Under the pieces are notes generated by a model. That model saw nothing but the letters and a program-made list of their open reading frames with translations. It did no database searches and had not been told where the DNA came from. This document shows positions 37,873 to 47,247 of a stretch of 64,000 bases of DNA, one piece after another (within the stretch, counting starts at the first letter, position 1; each line of letters begins with the position of its first letter). A program made the translations under genes and the position numbers. Where the stretch lies: positions 1 to 64,000 of the forward strand of contig QHSQ01000140.1 of the NCBI GenBank assembly GCA_003221615.1, read 5' to 3'. The stretch is from Candidatus Rokuibacteriota bacterium. Its GTDB lineage: Bacteria; Methylomirabilota; Methylomirabilia; Rokubacteriales; CSP1-6.

Positions 37873-38678
37873 TGGACGGACTCTCCGTCGAATCGATGAC
37901 GACCGAGACCTGGGCCCGGCGCCGGCGCCGGGCCCGGCAGCTCGCCGAGCGCCATACGTTCGCCGGAGAGCTGCTGCGCCTCTACGAGGCGCTGCTCGAC
38001 GTGCAGGAGCCCGCGTTCTTGAAAGCCCGCGACGAGAGACCCGAGCCCGGGCGCCTGGCCGCCTACGCGGCTGGCCGAATCATGGGTGAGGTCGCCGAAG
38101 CGACGATCACGGCCGGACCTCCGCCGCTGGCGGCCGCCGTACGCGACCGCCTTCGCGACGCCGAGCCCGCCGAGTTCGTCAGTCGCTGGCTGGCGGGCGA
38201 GCGACAGGACGCGGTCGACGAATATCTGGCGCGGGCCGCCGCCGGGCCCGTGCTCGAAGCGCTGGGGCCGGCTGCCGGCGACGCGTGCTCGCGCGGACTC
38301 GCCGAAGGCGGCTGTCCCCGCTGCGGCGGCTTGCCGCAGCTCTCGTACTTGACCGACGCCGGCGAGACGCTCGTGAGCGGGCCGCGAATGCTGCTGTGCT
38401 GCCGCTGCGGCGAGAGCTGGATCCATCAGCGCATGACCTGCGCCGGTTGCGGCGAGCACGCCACGAGCAAGCTCCCGATCTTCGCCGACGCCGAGCGCTT
38501 TCCGCATCTGCGGGCCGACGCCTGCGAGCAGTGCCGGCGATACCTGATCACGATCGATCTTCGCAAGGAGCCCGAGGCCGTGCCGGTCGTCGACGAGCTC
38601 GTCGCGCTCCCGCTCGACCTCTACGTCAAGGAGCGCGGCTTCACGAAGATCGTGCCCAATCTGATGGCGATCGGATAG
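37872..38678 (+). CDS. fdhE: formate dehydrogenase accessory protein FdhE
   Basis: Paired CxxC motifs: CPRCGGLPQLS, LLCCRCGESW, CAGCGEH, CEQCRRYLITIDLRKEPEAVPVVDELVALPLDL. Confidence 0.92.
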   Translation: MDGLSVESMTTETWARRRRRARQLAERHTFAGELLRLYEALLDVQEPAFLKARDERPEPGRLAAYAAGRIMGEVAEATITAGPPPLAAAVRDRLRDAEPAEFVSRWLAGERQDAVDEYLARAAAGPVLEALGPAAGDACSRGLAEGGCPRCGGLPQLSYLTDAGETLVSGPRMLLCCRCGESWIHQRMTCAGCGEHATSKLPIFADAERFPHLRADACEQCRRYLITIDLRKEPEAVPVVDELVALPLDLYVKERGFTKIVPNLMAIG

Positions 38679-38688
38679 GAGAACCACC

Positions 38689-39453
38689 ATGGCGCGAACG
38701 GTCGGCTTCTTCACCGACACGACGCTCTGCATCGGCTGCAAGGCCTGCGAGGTGGCGTGCAAGGAGTGGAACCAGCTCCCGGGGCACGCGCCCGCGTTCG
38801 GCGACGGCTACGACAATACCGGCCAGCTCGACGAGCAGAACTGGCGCCACGTCCAGTTCCACGAGCGCACCACCGCCAAGGGCGGCGTCGCCTGGAACAT
38901 GATGAGCGACGTTTGCAAACACTGCGCGATGGCGAGCTGCATGGAAGTCTGTCCGACCAACGCGATCATCCGGACGGAGTTCGACACCGTCTACATCCAG
39001 CCGAGCGTGTGCAACGGCTGCCGCGACTGCATCGCGGCCTGCCCGTACCACGTGATCGGCTTCGACGAGGCGAGTGGTCTGGCCCGCAAGTGCACGTTCT
39101 GCTACGACCGCCTGCAGGCCAACCTGATGCCCGCCTGCGCCAAGGCGTGCCCGACCGAGTCGATCAAGTTCGGCGACCTGGACACGATGCGCCAGGTCGC
39201 CGGCGCGCGGCTGAACCAGTTGCGCGGGCAGGGGATGTCGGAGGCGCGCCTGTACGGCGACAAAGAGTACGGCGGTCTGCACGCCCTGTTCCTCCTGACC
39301 GACAAGCCCGAGGTCTACGGGCTGCCCAACACCGAGAACGCGGTGCTGCCGAGCCGCAACAACGTGCGCAGCTATCTCGGCTCGCTGGTCACGGCCGCCC
39401 TCGGCATCGTCGGCGCGGTCTTCGCGTTCCGCGAGCGCGGCGGGAAGGAGTAG
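38689..39453 (+). CDS. formate dehydrogenase iron-sulfur (beta) subunit
   Basis: Ferredoxin motifs CIGCKACEVACKEWN, CKHCAMASCMEVCPTNAI, CNGCRDCIAACPYHV, CTFCYDRLQANLMPACAKACP. Confidence 0.95.
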   Translation: MARTVGFFTDTTLCIGCKACEVACKEWNQLPGHAPAFGDGYDNTGQLDEQNWRHVQFHERTTAKGGVAWNMMSDVCKHCAMASCMEVCPTNAIIRTEFDTVYIQPSVCNGCRDCIAACPYHVIGFDEASGLARKCTFCYDRLQANLMPACAKACPTESIKFGDLDTMRQVAGARLNQLRGQGMSEARLYGDKEYGGLHALFLLTDKPEVYGLPNTENAVLPSRNNVRSYLGSLVTAALGIVGAVFAFRERGGKE

Positions 39454-39457
39454 CGTC

Positions 39458-40321
39458 ATGCCCCAGCACTTCGTCGCGCCGCCGCAGTGGGAGTGGTACA
39501 TCGTCTGGTATTTCTTCCTCGGCGGCATCGCGGGCGGCGCCTACGCGCTCGGCGCGATTCTCAGGCTGATGGGCGACCAGCGCGACGCGCCGGTCTCACG
39601 GCTGGCCTTCTTGCTGACCTTGCCGGTCCTGGCCATCTGCCCGATCCTCCTCACGCTCGACCTCGGGCGGCCGCTGAGGTTCTGGCACATGCTGATCGAC
39701 AGCCGCACCTTCGGCCTCAACTTCAAGTACTGGTCGCCGATGTCCGTCGGCGCCTGGGTGCTGATCATCTTCAGCCTGTTCGCGTTCGTGTCCTTCCTGG
39801 AAGCGCTGGGCAGCCTGCGCGGCTCGCGTGCGCCGTTCCTGAGCGGCGGCCTGGGCCGCGTGTTCATGATCATCGGCGCCTTCTTCGGGCTCTTCCTGGC
39901 CGGGTATACCGGCGTGCTACTGAGCGTGAGTAACCAGCCTGTGTGGAGCGACACGTGGGCGCTCGGCGGGCTGTTCCTCGCCTCGGGTCTCAGTGTGGCT
40001 GCGGCGGCGCTGACGCTGATGACGCGGCTCGGCCGCCACGACGCGAGCGCCGAGGCCAAGCTCTCGCGGGCGGATCGCTACTTCACGATTCTCGAGCTCG
40101 TCCTGCTCGTCGTCTTCTTCTTGAGCCTCGGCGCGGTGGGGTCACAGTTCCTCCAGCCACGGTGGATGGCGCTCTGGGTGGTCGTGCTGGTCGGCACGCT
40201 CGTGCCGCTCGCGCTCCATCTCTCGACCGAGCGCCGGATGCCGGCCATGCTCGCGGCGGTCCTGACCCTGGTGGGCGGGCTGGCCCTTCGGATCGTGGTG
40301 GTGTTCGGCGCTCAGATGTAG
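39458..40321 (+). CDS. NrfD/PsrC-type membrane subunit of formate dehydrogenase
   Basis: PPQWEWYIVWYFFLGGIAGGAYALGAILRL; 8 or more hydrophobic helices; directly follows the FeS subunit. Confidence 0.9.
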   Translation: MPQHFVAPPQWEWYIVWYFFLGGIAGGAYALGAILRLMGDQRDAPVSRLAFLLTLPVLAICPILLTLDLGRPLRFWHMLIDSRTFGLNFKYWSPMSVGAWVLIIFSLFAFVSFLEALGSLRGSRAPFLSGGLGRVFMIIGAFFGLFLAGYTGVLLSVSNQPVWSDTWALGGLFLASGLSVAAAALTLMTRLGRHDASAEAKLSRADRYFTILELVLLVVFFLSLGAVGSQFLQPRWMALWVVVLVGTLVPLALHLSTERRMPAMLAAVLTLVGGLALRIVVVFGAQM

Positions 40322-40354
40322 GGTGCGCGCCGGCGCCCTGCCTCAGGCGTTTTC

Positions 40355-41020
40355 ATGCTGAAGATCGGAGTGCGGCTGCCCCGGCAGTTCGAGGATTCCG
40401 GCGACTACCTCGCCGATGCCCGCGCCATGGAATCGGCGGGCGCCGATTCGCTGTGGCTCGATGACGAGGGCTACGATCCGTGGCTCCTGCTCGCGGGCAT
40501 GGCGACCGTCACCAGCCGGATCCGGCTGATCGTTCCGATCTCGAGCGCCGAACGGCGCGACCCGGAACATCTCGGCGTCCGCGTGGCGACCCTGAGCCGG
40601 CTCTCGCGCGGGCGCACCGCGCTGGCCGTCACCGGCATCGCCGAGAGCACGACCGGTGTCGATGCGGTCCTCGAGCTTGCGAGGCGCTTTCAGTGCTGCG
40701 TGATCCTCGAGGCGGCGGGCGATCGTCGGGCGGGGCTCGCCGACGGCCTGGTCGGCTTCGACGAGTCGCCGGCGCGGTTCCGCGCCGCCGTCGAGCCCGT
40801 CGCCCGGTTCCGTGAGCGCGAGAAGCTCACGAGTCCCTTCGAGCTCTGGGCCGCGATCAAGACACCGGACGACCGCGAGGCCTGGCGCAGGCTACGGCGC
40901 GAGTACGAAGACGCGGGCGCCACGGGCATCATCGTGCCCCTGGATCCTCGGCTGCTCGATCTCCTCCGCAACGGCGACGAAGAAGAAGATCGGTCCGATC
41001 TCGGCCTGGCTCAGGGCTGA
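40355..41020 (+). CDS. short luciferase-like (LLM) protein
   Basis: MLKIGVRLPRQFEDSGDYLADARAMESAGADSLWLDDE; 221 aa, shorter than typical LLM enzymes. Confidence 0.6.
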   Translation: MLKIGVRLPRQFEDSGDYLADARAMESAGADSLWLDDEGYDPWLLLAGMATVTSRIRLIVPISSAERRDPEHLGVRVATLSRLSRGRTALAVTGIAESTTGVDAVLELARRFQCCVILEAAGDRRAGLADGLVGFDESPARFRAAVEPVARFREREKLTSPFELWAAIKTPDDREAWRRLRREYEDAGATGIIVPLDPRLLDLLRNGDEEEDRSDLGLAQG

Positions 41021-41044
41021 GCCCGTCCGGTTCGCGTCCGCCCC

Positions 41045-42200
41045 TCAGGCGCGTGCCAGGCTCCCGACGAGAGCGCTCATGTCGGTCGCATGGTCGAGCT
41101 CGGCGACCGCGCCGATGACGGCGGTCGCCTGCCGGGTGTCGAGAACCGATCACGTGGGCGGAAGCCGAGGAGAAGTTCAGGCGGTACACGGCGTCGGTTC
41201 TCGACACCCGGCAGGCGACCGCCGCGGTGAAGGGCAAGCTGTACTGTCCGCCGAGCACGTCCCGGGGCTCGCGGGCCGCGTGCCGCTCCTCCATGATGCG
41301 CGGCGCGCCACGGATCGCGATGCGCGTGATCGCGCCCGGGTCGAGCGGATGCTCGCGCTTGAGGTCCTGGATCGCCTGGACCACGGCCTGCTGCGTGACG
41401 TGGGTCGCATACGACTTCAGGGACGGCGGCTCGATGGCCCACTCGCGACCCAGGCGCGACACGAGCTTCTCGAGGCGCGGCGGCGTCGAGAACGCGTTGA
41501 AGTAGCCGGAACGGCCCTCGAGGACCGTCGCCGGCCCGCGCACGCCCTGTCGTGCCAGCAGCGCGCTCTCCAGCCCGAGCTGGGCGGCCCGGCCGAGGTG
41601 CAGGCGCTTGGTGTCGCCGCCGCTCCACGCGAACTCCAGCAGGCCCGCGCTCGACGAGCCCGCAATGCCCAGCGCGTCGGTCAGCCGCGCCTCGTCGAAT
41701 CCATAGAGCTTGCCGACCGCGACGGCCGCGCCGAACGGCCCCTGCGTGCCCGGGTTGTGAAAGCCGCGCACCGTCTCGAGGCCGACGGCCGTACGCGCGA
41801 TTCGCGCCGAGACTTCGAAGCCGAGGGCCAGGGCGGTGAGGAAGGCGACGCCGTCGAAGCGCTCGCGCTCGGAGATCGCCAGCGCCGCCGGCAGCACGGT
41901 GCCGCTGGCATGCGAGCCCGTGAGCGGCTCGCACTCGAACGCGCCGACGAGCACGCCGTTGGCGAGCGCGGCACGCGAGACGTCCGTGCGCCAGCGATGA
42001 TGGAGGACCGACGCCTCGGCCGCGCCCCCGAGGGCTTTCGCCACCGCCACGATCCGCTGGGCCCACGGCTGCCGGGTGCCCACGAGCGCGGCGCCGAACG
42101 TGTCGAGGACGGTGATCTTGAGGTTCTCGACCAGGCGCCGCGGCAGGTCGGTGAACGTGGTGTCCGCCACGAACCGGGCGAGCGTTCGAGTCTCGTTCAT
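41045..42200 (-). pseudogene. MmgE/PrpD family protein, C-terminal region rearranged
   Basis: Intact to ...AREPRDVLGGQYSLPFTAAVA; then foldback. Native C-terminal peptide AEAEEKFRRYTASVLDTRQATA is on the PLUS strand at ~41157-41222; native tail SVLDTRQATAVIGAVAELDHATDMSALVGSLARA* is in another minus frame ending at 41045. Confidence 0.8.
41121..41222. repeat. 29-bp perfect inverted repeat with 44-bp spacer
   Basis: 41121-41149 GCGGTCGCCTGCCGGGTGTCGAGAACCGA; 41194-41222 TCGGTTCTCGACACCCGGCAGGCGACCGC. Confidence 0.97.
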
Positions 42201-42283
42201 ACGTCTCCGGCGCGAGTATACCGGGGTCGGCGGTGATGTTAAGCTCGCTCCTCGGTGCGCACAATCGAATCGGAAGGGGACCC

Positions 42284-43699
42284 ATGAGCCGCGAGCTCTG
42301 CTTCTCTACGGCGATCGAGCTGGCGCGTCGTATCCGCTCGCGCGAGGTGTCCGTCACCGAGGTCGTCCAGGCGCACCTGGCGCAGATCGAGCGGGTCAAC
42401 CCGAAGGTGAACGCGATCGTCACGCTCACCGCCGAACGGGCCCTGGCCGAGGCACGCGAGAAGGACGCGGCCCTCGCGCGGGGCGCCGCGGCGGGGCCCC
42501 TCTTCGGATTGCCCGTCGCGCACAAGGACCTGGTGCCCACCCGCGGGATCCGGACGACGTACGGCTCACGGATCTACCGCGACCACGTCCCCGACCAGGA
42601 CGCGCTGCTCGTCGAACGGCTGCGGGGGGCCGGCGCGATCACCTTCGGCAAGACCAACACGCCCGAGTTCGGCGCGGGCTCGCAGACATTCAACGAGGTC
42701 TTCGGCCGCACGCTGAATCCATACGATCTCGCGAAGACGTGCGGCGGCTCGAGCGGCGGCGCCGCCGTGGCGCTCGCCTGCGGGATGGTGCCGATCGCCG
42801 ACGGCAGCGACACCGGCGGCTCGCTCCGGAATCCGGCGAGCTTCTGTAACGTGCTCGGTTTGCGCGGCGCGGTCGGCCGCGTCCCACCGTGGCCGACGGA
42901 CGCGCCGTGGGGAACCCTGCACGTGCCGGGCGCGATGGCGCGCACGGTGGCGGATCTGGCGCTGATGCTGAGCGTGATGGCCGGGCCCGACCGCCGCTCG
43001 CCGATCGCGATCGCCGAGCCGGGCGACCGCTTCCGCGGCGACCTCGGCCGTGACTTCAAGGGCGTGCGGATCGCGTGGAGCCGCGATCTCGGGGGATTGC
43101 CGGTGGACCGGCGCGTCACGAAGGTGCTGGACGGGCAGCGCGCCACCTTCGAAGCGCTCGGCTGCCACGTCGAGGACGGCGAGCCCGACTTCACCGACGC
43201 CCGGCACGTCTTCCAGGTACAGCGCGCGTTGAGCTTCGCGGCGCGCTACGGCCCGCTGCTCGCACAGCACCGCCACCAGATGAAGGACACGGTCATCTGG
43301 AACACCGAAGAGGGGCTGCAGCTCACGGCGCGCGAGATCGGCGAGGCCGAGGTGCAGCGCGCGCGACTCTACCACCGGGTGCGGGAGTTCATGGAGCGCC
43401 ACGAGTTCCTGCTGATCCCGGCCGCGCAGGTGCCGCCGTTCGACGTCTCCCAGCCCTATGTGACCGAGATCAACGGCACGCGGCTTCCCACGTACATCGA
43501 TTGGATGCGCGTCTGCTCGGATATCACGGTGACGGGCCTGCCGGCCCTCTCGATTCCCGCGGGCTTCACGGACGACGGGCTACCGGTGGGACTGCAGATC
43601 GTCGGACGGCACCAGGACGAATGGGGCGTGCTCCAGCTCGCTCACGCCTTCGAGCGGGCGACCGGATTCCATCGGCGCCGGCCGCCGGTCGCCGACTGA
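42284..43699 (+). CDS. amidase (amidase signature family)
   Basis: GLPVAHKDLVPTRGIRTTYGS; CGGSSGGAAVALACGMVPIADGSDTGGSLRNPASFCNVLGLR. Confidence 0.95.
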   Translation: MSRELCFSTAIELARRIRSREVSVTEVVQAHLAQIERVNPKVNAIVTLTAERALAEAREKDAALARGAAAGPLFGLPVAHKDLVPTRGIRTTYGSRIYRDHVPDQDALLVERLRGAGAITFGKTNTPEFGAGSQTFNEVFGRTLNPYDLAKTCGGSSGGAAVALACGMVPIADGSDTGGSLRNPASFCNVLGLRGAVGRVPPWPTDAPWGTLHVPGAMARTVADLALMLSVMAGPDRRSPIAIAEPGDRFRGDLGRDFKGVRIAWSRDLGGLPVDRRVTKVLDGQRATFEALGCHVEDGEPDFTDARHVFQVQRALSFAARYGPLLAQHRHQMKDTVIWNTEEGLQLTAREIGEAEVQRARLYHRVREFMERHEFLLIPAAQVPPFDVSQPYVTEINGTRLPTYIDWMRVCSDITVTGLPALSIPAGFTDDGLPVGLQIVGRHQDEWGVLQLAHAFERATGFHRRRPPVAD

Positions 43700-43705
43700 G
43701 TCGAT

Positions 43706-43744
43706 CCGGCCGAAGGCCGGCGAAACACCGGGCCCGGCCGGTGT
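43706..43744. terminator. two adjacent hairpins between convergent genes
   Basis: CCGGCC-GAA-GGCCGG (43706-43720) and ACACCGG-GCCCGG-CCGGTGT (43725-43744). Confidence 0.6.
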
Positions 43745-43772
43745 GCTGGTGGCCGAGCCCGGAGGCATCCGA

Positions 43773-44213
43773 TCAGCGTCGCGTCTCGCGCATGCCCGGA
43801 CTGCTGTCCAGCGTCTCACGAATGCGCCGACCCGTTTCGGTCGTGGCCGTCTGCAGACGGTCAGCCGCCTGCACGACGAGGCGCGCGCTGGTTCCCATGA
43901 GCGCGAACGCGCGCTGGGTGGACTCGAAAGTCTCCGCGAGGCCTCGCTGGTAGAGACGCAGCGGGTCCGTCAGCGCGTCGGTCCACGCCGGCTGCCACCG
44001 CAGCGCCGCCGCGTGCGAGTCGTGCACCGCCTCGAGCGCCGTGATCTGGAGCTCGGCCGCCAGCCTCGCGTTTTCCTTGGCGGCGATGATCGAGAGCTCC
44101 GTGAGCGAGCCGATCATCCGCTGGGCGACGCCGAGCGAGGCGGCAGCGGCCTCGCCATCCGGCATCGACTGTTCGAACAGTCGGGAAGTCCGTTCCTGGG
44201 TCGCGGTCTCCAC
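43773..44213 (-). CDS. phasin-like helical protein
   Basis: SLTELSIIAAKENARLAAELQITALEAVHDSHAAALRWQPAW...ETFESTQRAFALMGTSARLVVQAADRL; GTG at 44213 preferred to 44297. Confidence 0.6.
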   Translation of the reverse strand: METATQERTSRLFEQSMPDGEAAAASLGVAQRMIGSLTELSIIAAKENARLAAELQITALEAVHDSHAAALRWQPAWTDALTDPLRLYQRGLAETFESTQRAFALMGTSARLVVQAADRLQTATTETGRRIRETLDSSPGMRETRR

Positions 44214-44226
44214 GAGTGGGCTCCTT

Positions 44227-44547
44227 TCATCCGGTGTCGCCGTCGATGAGCTCGCCGTCGATGTCGATGAAGACGATCGACTCAGCGCCGGGAGCACGTT
44301 GCACCCAGATCGCTGACGCCACGACCCCCGTCTGGAGGTTCAGCCCTTGCCAGACGCCGCCGGTTGGTGGACGATCGCGCCGACTGCGAGTCACCGCGAG
44401 CTTATATTCTGCGAATCCCGCGTGCGCGAGCGCCTCGACGACGTCTCGGGGCTGCGCCGCCCACGCGTGCGCGTTCTCTGACCATTGGATCTTGCCGCTC
44501 TGGCGTAGCTCGTTCAGCCGTTCGAGCTCTTCCACGCCACCCCTCAT
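44227..44547 (-). CDS. hypothetical protein
   Basis: 106 aa MRGGVEELERLNELRQSGKIQWSENAHAWAAQPRDVVEALAHAGFAEYKL...; upstream of the phasin-like gene, same strand. Confidence 0.5.
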   Translation of the reverse strand: MRGGVEELERLNELRQSGKIQWSENAHAWAAQPRDVVEALAHAGFAEYKLAVTRSRRDRPPTGGVWQGLNLQTGVVASAIWVQRAPGAESIVFIDIDGELIDGDTG

Positions 44548-45208
44548 CGAGCACCTCCTGGCTGTGTGTTCGACCTACCGATGTAGTAGCTCCGGTGCGG
44601 CTGCGGCGTGATGACGAATCGATCACCGCGTCGTGACCCGAGCACCGGAGATCGGACGGCACGCAATGCGCTTGCCAGGTCGTCGACCTGACGGCCGCGT
44701 GCGATTCGCGATGACAAGTGCCCGCAATCGCGGGACTGTCGGTCCGCGCTGCAGACGTCGCTGCCGTGACGGGAGATCGGATAGCGCCGAAGGAACAGTC
44801 ACACACGCGCGATGCATGCTCGAACCGGATGCAGCGAGTTCAGGACCTTAGCGCGTGTGGCCGTCGAACGCGCAGGGTGGGCGGTTCTGCCACACCGGAG
44901 CTCGCATTCCTTGACATCATTCACGACCGTCACTACCCTGACCTGGTAATTTCAATGCGACACGCAGACTTGCCCGCCTTCCGCCTCCCCGGTCGAGGCG
45001 TTTTCTGATCGCCTAGCTCTCCCGCGGCGGCCGTCGTCGCTTCGGCGACGCCGCGCCGTCATGTCGATTCACCCCGGCTCTCTCGGCTTGGTGTTGCGGA
45101 GCGCTGCAGTCCGCGAACCTTGCCGGCCTAGAGTCGGGATCTGCGCGTGGACGACCCGGATCGAATCGGGGAGCACCGTTGAATCAGGAGCGGAGGGGAG
45201 AAGCAGGA

Positions 45209-46183
45209 ATGACCCGGCGTGAGGATTGCCGCGCTCCGCGCATCGTGGGCGGATCGCGACCGATGCGCGACGTGCTGGAGATGGTGGCCCGCGTGGCGCG
45301 GACCCGCAGCACCGTGCTGATCCAGGGAGAGACCGGCACCGGAAAGGAGCTCATCGCCCGGGCCATCCACGCGGCGAGCTCGCGAGCGGTCCGGCCGTTC
45401 GTGCCGGTCGATTGCAGCGCGCTCGCCGAGGGCGTGCTCGAGTCCGAGCTCTTCGGGCACGTGAAGGGCGCGTTCACCGGAGCGGTGATCCACAAGCGCG
45501 GGCTGTTCGAGACGGCCAACGACGGCACATGTTTTCTCGACGAGATCGGCGAGATCAGCCTGTGCGTCCAGGCCAAGCTGCTCCGGGTTCTGCAGGAGCA
45601 CGAGATCAAGCGGGTGGGGGGCACCGACAGCGTCGGCGTGGACGTCAGGGTGGTCGCGGCGACGAATCGGGATCTCGGCGCGCTGATCGACGGGGGCCGG
45701 TTCCGTGAAGACCTGTTCTATCGCCTGAGCGTGGTCACGCTCCAGATCCCGCCATTGCGCGATCGGCGCGAGGACATTCCGCTCCTCGCCGACCATTTCC
45801 TGCGCGTGTACGCCAGCGCCAACGGCCGACGCGTGTCGGACATCGCCCCCGAGGCAATGGCCTTGATGGTCGGCTACGACTGGCCCGGGAACATCCGTGA
45901 GCTGGAGCACGCCATCGAGCGCGCCGTCGCCTTGACGACGAGCTCAGTGATCCGTCCGGAGGACCTGCCGCCGAAGTGTGCCGGGACGGTACCCACCACC
46001 GACGCGCCAGGATCGGCGCTCAGCCTGCGTGGAGTCGTGACGCGCCATGTTCACCGCGTGCTGCGCGAGGCGCGCTGGAACAAGAAGCTGGCGGCTCAGC
46101 TCCTCGGCATTCATCGGCGCACGCTCTATCGCCTCACGAAGCGGTACGGCATCAGCCTGAGTGAGCGCGACAGCCGCGGTTGA
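45209..46183 (+). CDS. sigma54-interacting transcriptional regulator (AAA+ and Fis-type HTH, no N-terminal sensor domain)
   Basis: GETGTGKELIARAIH, GHVKGAFTGAVIHKRG, CFLDEIGEISLCVQAKLLRVLQ, C-terminal NKKLAAQLLGIHRRTLYRLTKRYGI. Confidence 0.93.
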   Translation: MTRREDCRAPRIVGGSRPMRDVLEMVARVARTRSTVLIQGETGTGKELIARAIHAASSRAVRPFVPVDCSALAEGVLESELFGHVKGAFTGAVIHKRGLFETANDGTCFLDEIGEISLCVQAKLLRVLQEHEIKRVGGTDSVGVDVRVVAATNRDLGALIDGGRFREDLFYRLSVVTLQIPPLRDRREDIPLLADHFLRVYASANGRRVSDIAPEAMALMVGYDWPGNIRELEHAIERAVALTTSSVIRPEDLPPKCAGTVPTTDAPGSALSLRGVVTRHVHRVLREARWNKKLAAQLLGIHRRTLYRLTKRYGISLSERDSRG

Positions 46184-46253
46184 AGCGCCGGACGAGCCGC
46201 AATGAGATAATCCCGCCCGCATCGCTCACGATCCGACCGAGAGGAGCGCCGGC

Positions 46254-47216
46254 ATGAAGGCCTACTGGATCAGCCCCGGTCCCACGGCAACGGCGGTCGA
46301 GCTGCGCGAAACCGCCGCACCCGAGCCCAAGGCCGGCGAGATTCTCGTGCGGGTGCGGGCCGCGTCCTTGAACCGTGGCGAGCTTCTGGGCGGCGCCCAC
46401 GGCGCCGCGCTGAAGCCCGGCGGCGGGGAATGCGCGGGCGAGGTGGTCAAGGTCGGCGACGGCGTCACCGGCGTGTCGGTCGGCGCGCGCATGATGGGAC
46501 GGTGCGGGGGCGGCTTCGCCGAGCTCGCCTTGATGGACGCGCGCGAGGCCCTCCGCGTGCCGGAGCGCCTCACGTGGGACGAGGCGGCCGCCACGCCCCT
46601 CACGTTCATCGTCGTCTACGACATGCTGATCGCTCAGGGCCACCTCGCGGCCGGTCAGTGGCTCTTCGTCACCGGGATCTCGTCGGGGGTCGGCGTGGCC
46701 GCGCTACAAACCGCGAAGGTGCTGGGGGCGCGCGTCATCGGCACGTCCGGATCCGCCGACAAGCTGGCCCGGCTCGAGAAGATCGGCCTCGACGTCAGCC
46801 TTCGCACGCGCGCCGGCGATTTCCACGACGCCGTGATGAAGGCCACCGAGGGCAAGGGTGTGAACCTCGTGGTCAACAACGTGGGCGGCTCGATGTTCGC
46901 CGCGTGCGTCAAGATCCTGGCGTTCGAGGGGCGGCTGGCGACGGTGGGACATCTCGACCACGTGCTCTCGGCCACCCTGGACATCGAGGCGCTGCATCGC
47001 AAGCGCCTCACGGTCTTCGGCGTCAGCAACCGGTTGCGGACGGCGGGTCAGCGCGCCGAGACCGTCCGCGCGTTCGCGCGCGACGTCCTGCCTTACTTCG
47101 AGGACGGGCGGCTTCGGCCGCTCGTCGACCGGGTCTTCGGCTTCGACGAGCTGCCGGCCGCCATCGCGTTCATGGAGTCCGACGCGCAGGTCGGCAAGAT
47201 CGTCGTCCGCGTCTGA
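46254..47216 (+). CDS. zinc-binding/quinone oxidoreductase-like medium-chain dehydrogenase
   Basis: PEPKAGEILVRVRAASLNRGELLGG; FVTGISSGVGVAALQTAKVLGARVIGTSGSADKLARL. Confidence 0.93.
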   Translation: MKAYWISPGPTATAVELRETAAPEPKAGEILVRVRAASLNRGELLGGAHGAALKPGGGECAGEVVKVGDGVTGVSVGARMMGRCGGGFAELALMDAREALRVPERLTWDEAAATPLTFIVVYDMLIAQGHLAAGQWLFVTGISSGVGVAALQTAKVLGARVIGTSGSADKLARLEKIGLDVSLRTRAGDFHDAVMKATEGKGVNLVVNNVGGSMFAACVKILAFEGRLATVGHLDHVLSATLDIEALHRKRLTVFGVSNRLRTAGQRAETVRAFARDVLPYFEDGRLRPLVDRVFGFDELPAAIAFMESDAQVGKIVVRV

Positions 47217-47247
47217 TCCCGATCCCGGGATTACTCGGGGAGGCGAG

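Noticed and set aside
40355-41020. Short LLM gene as another deleted pseudogene
   Set aside because: It is a single open frame with plausible N- and C-terminal regions; shorter than usual but no frame change or clear missing-motif junction.
44550-45200. tRNA or structured RNA gene in the long intergenic gap
   Set aside because: No recognisable tRNA arms or T-loop motif by eye; insufficient evidence without tRNAscan/Infernal.
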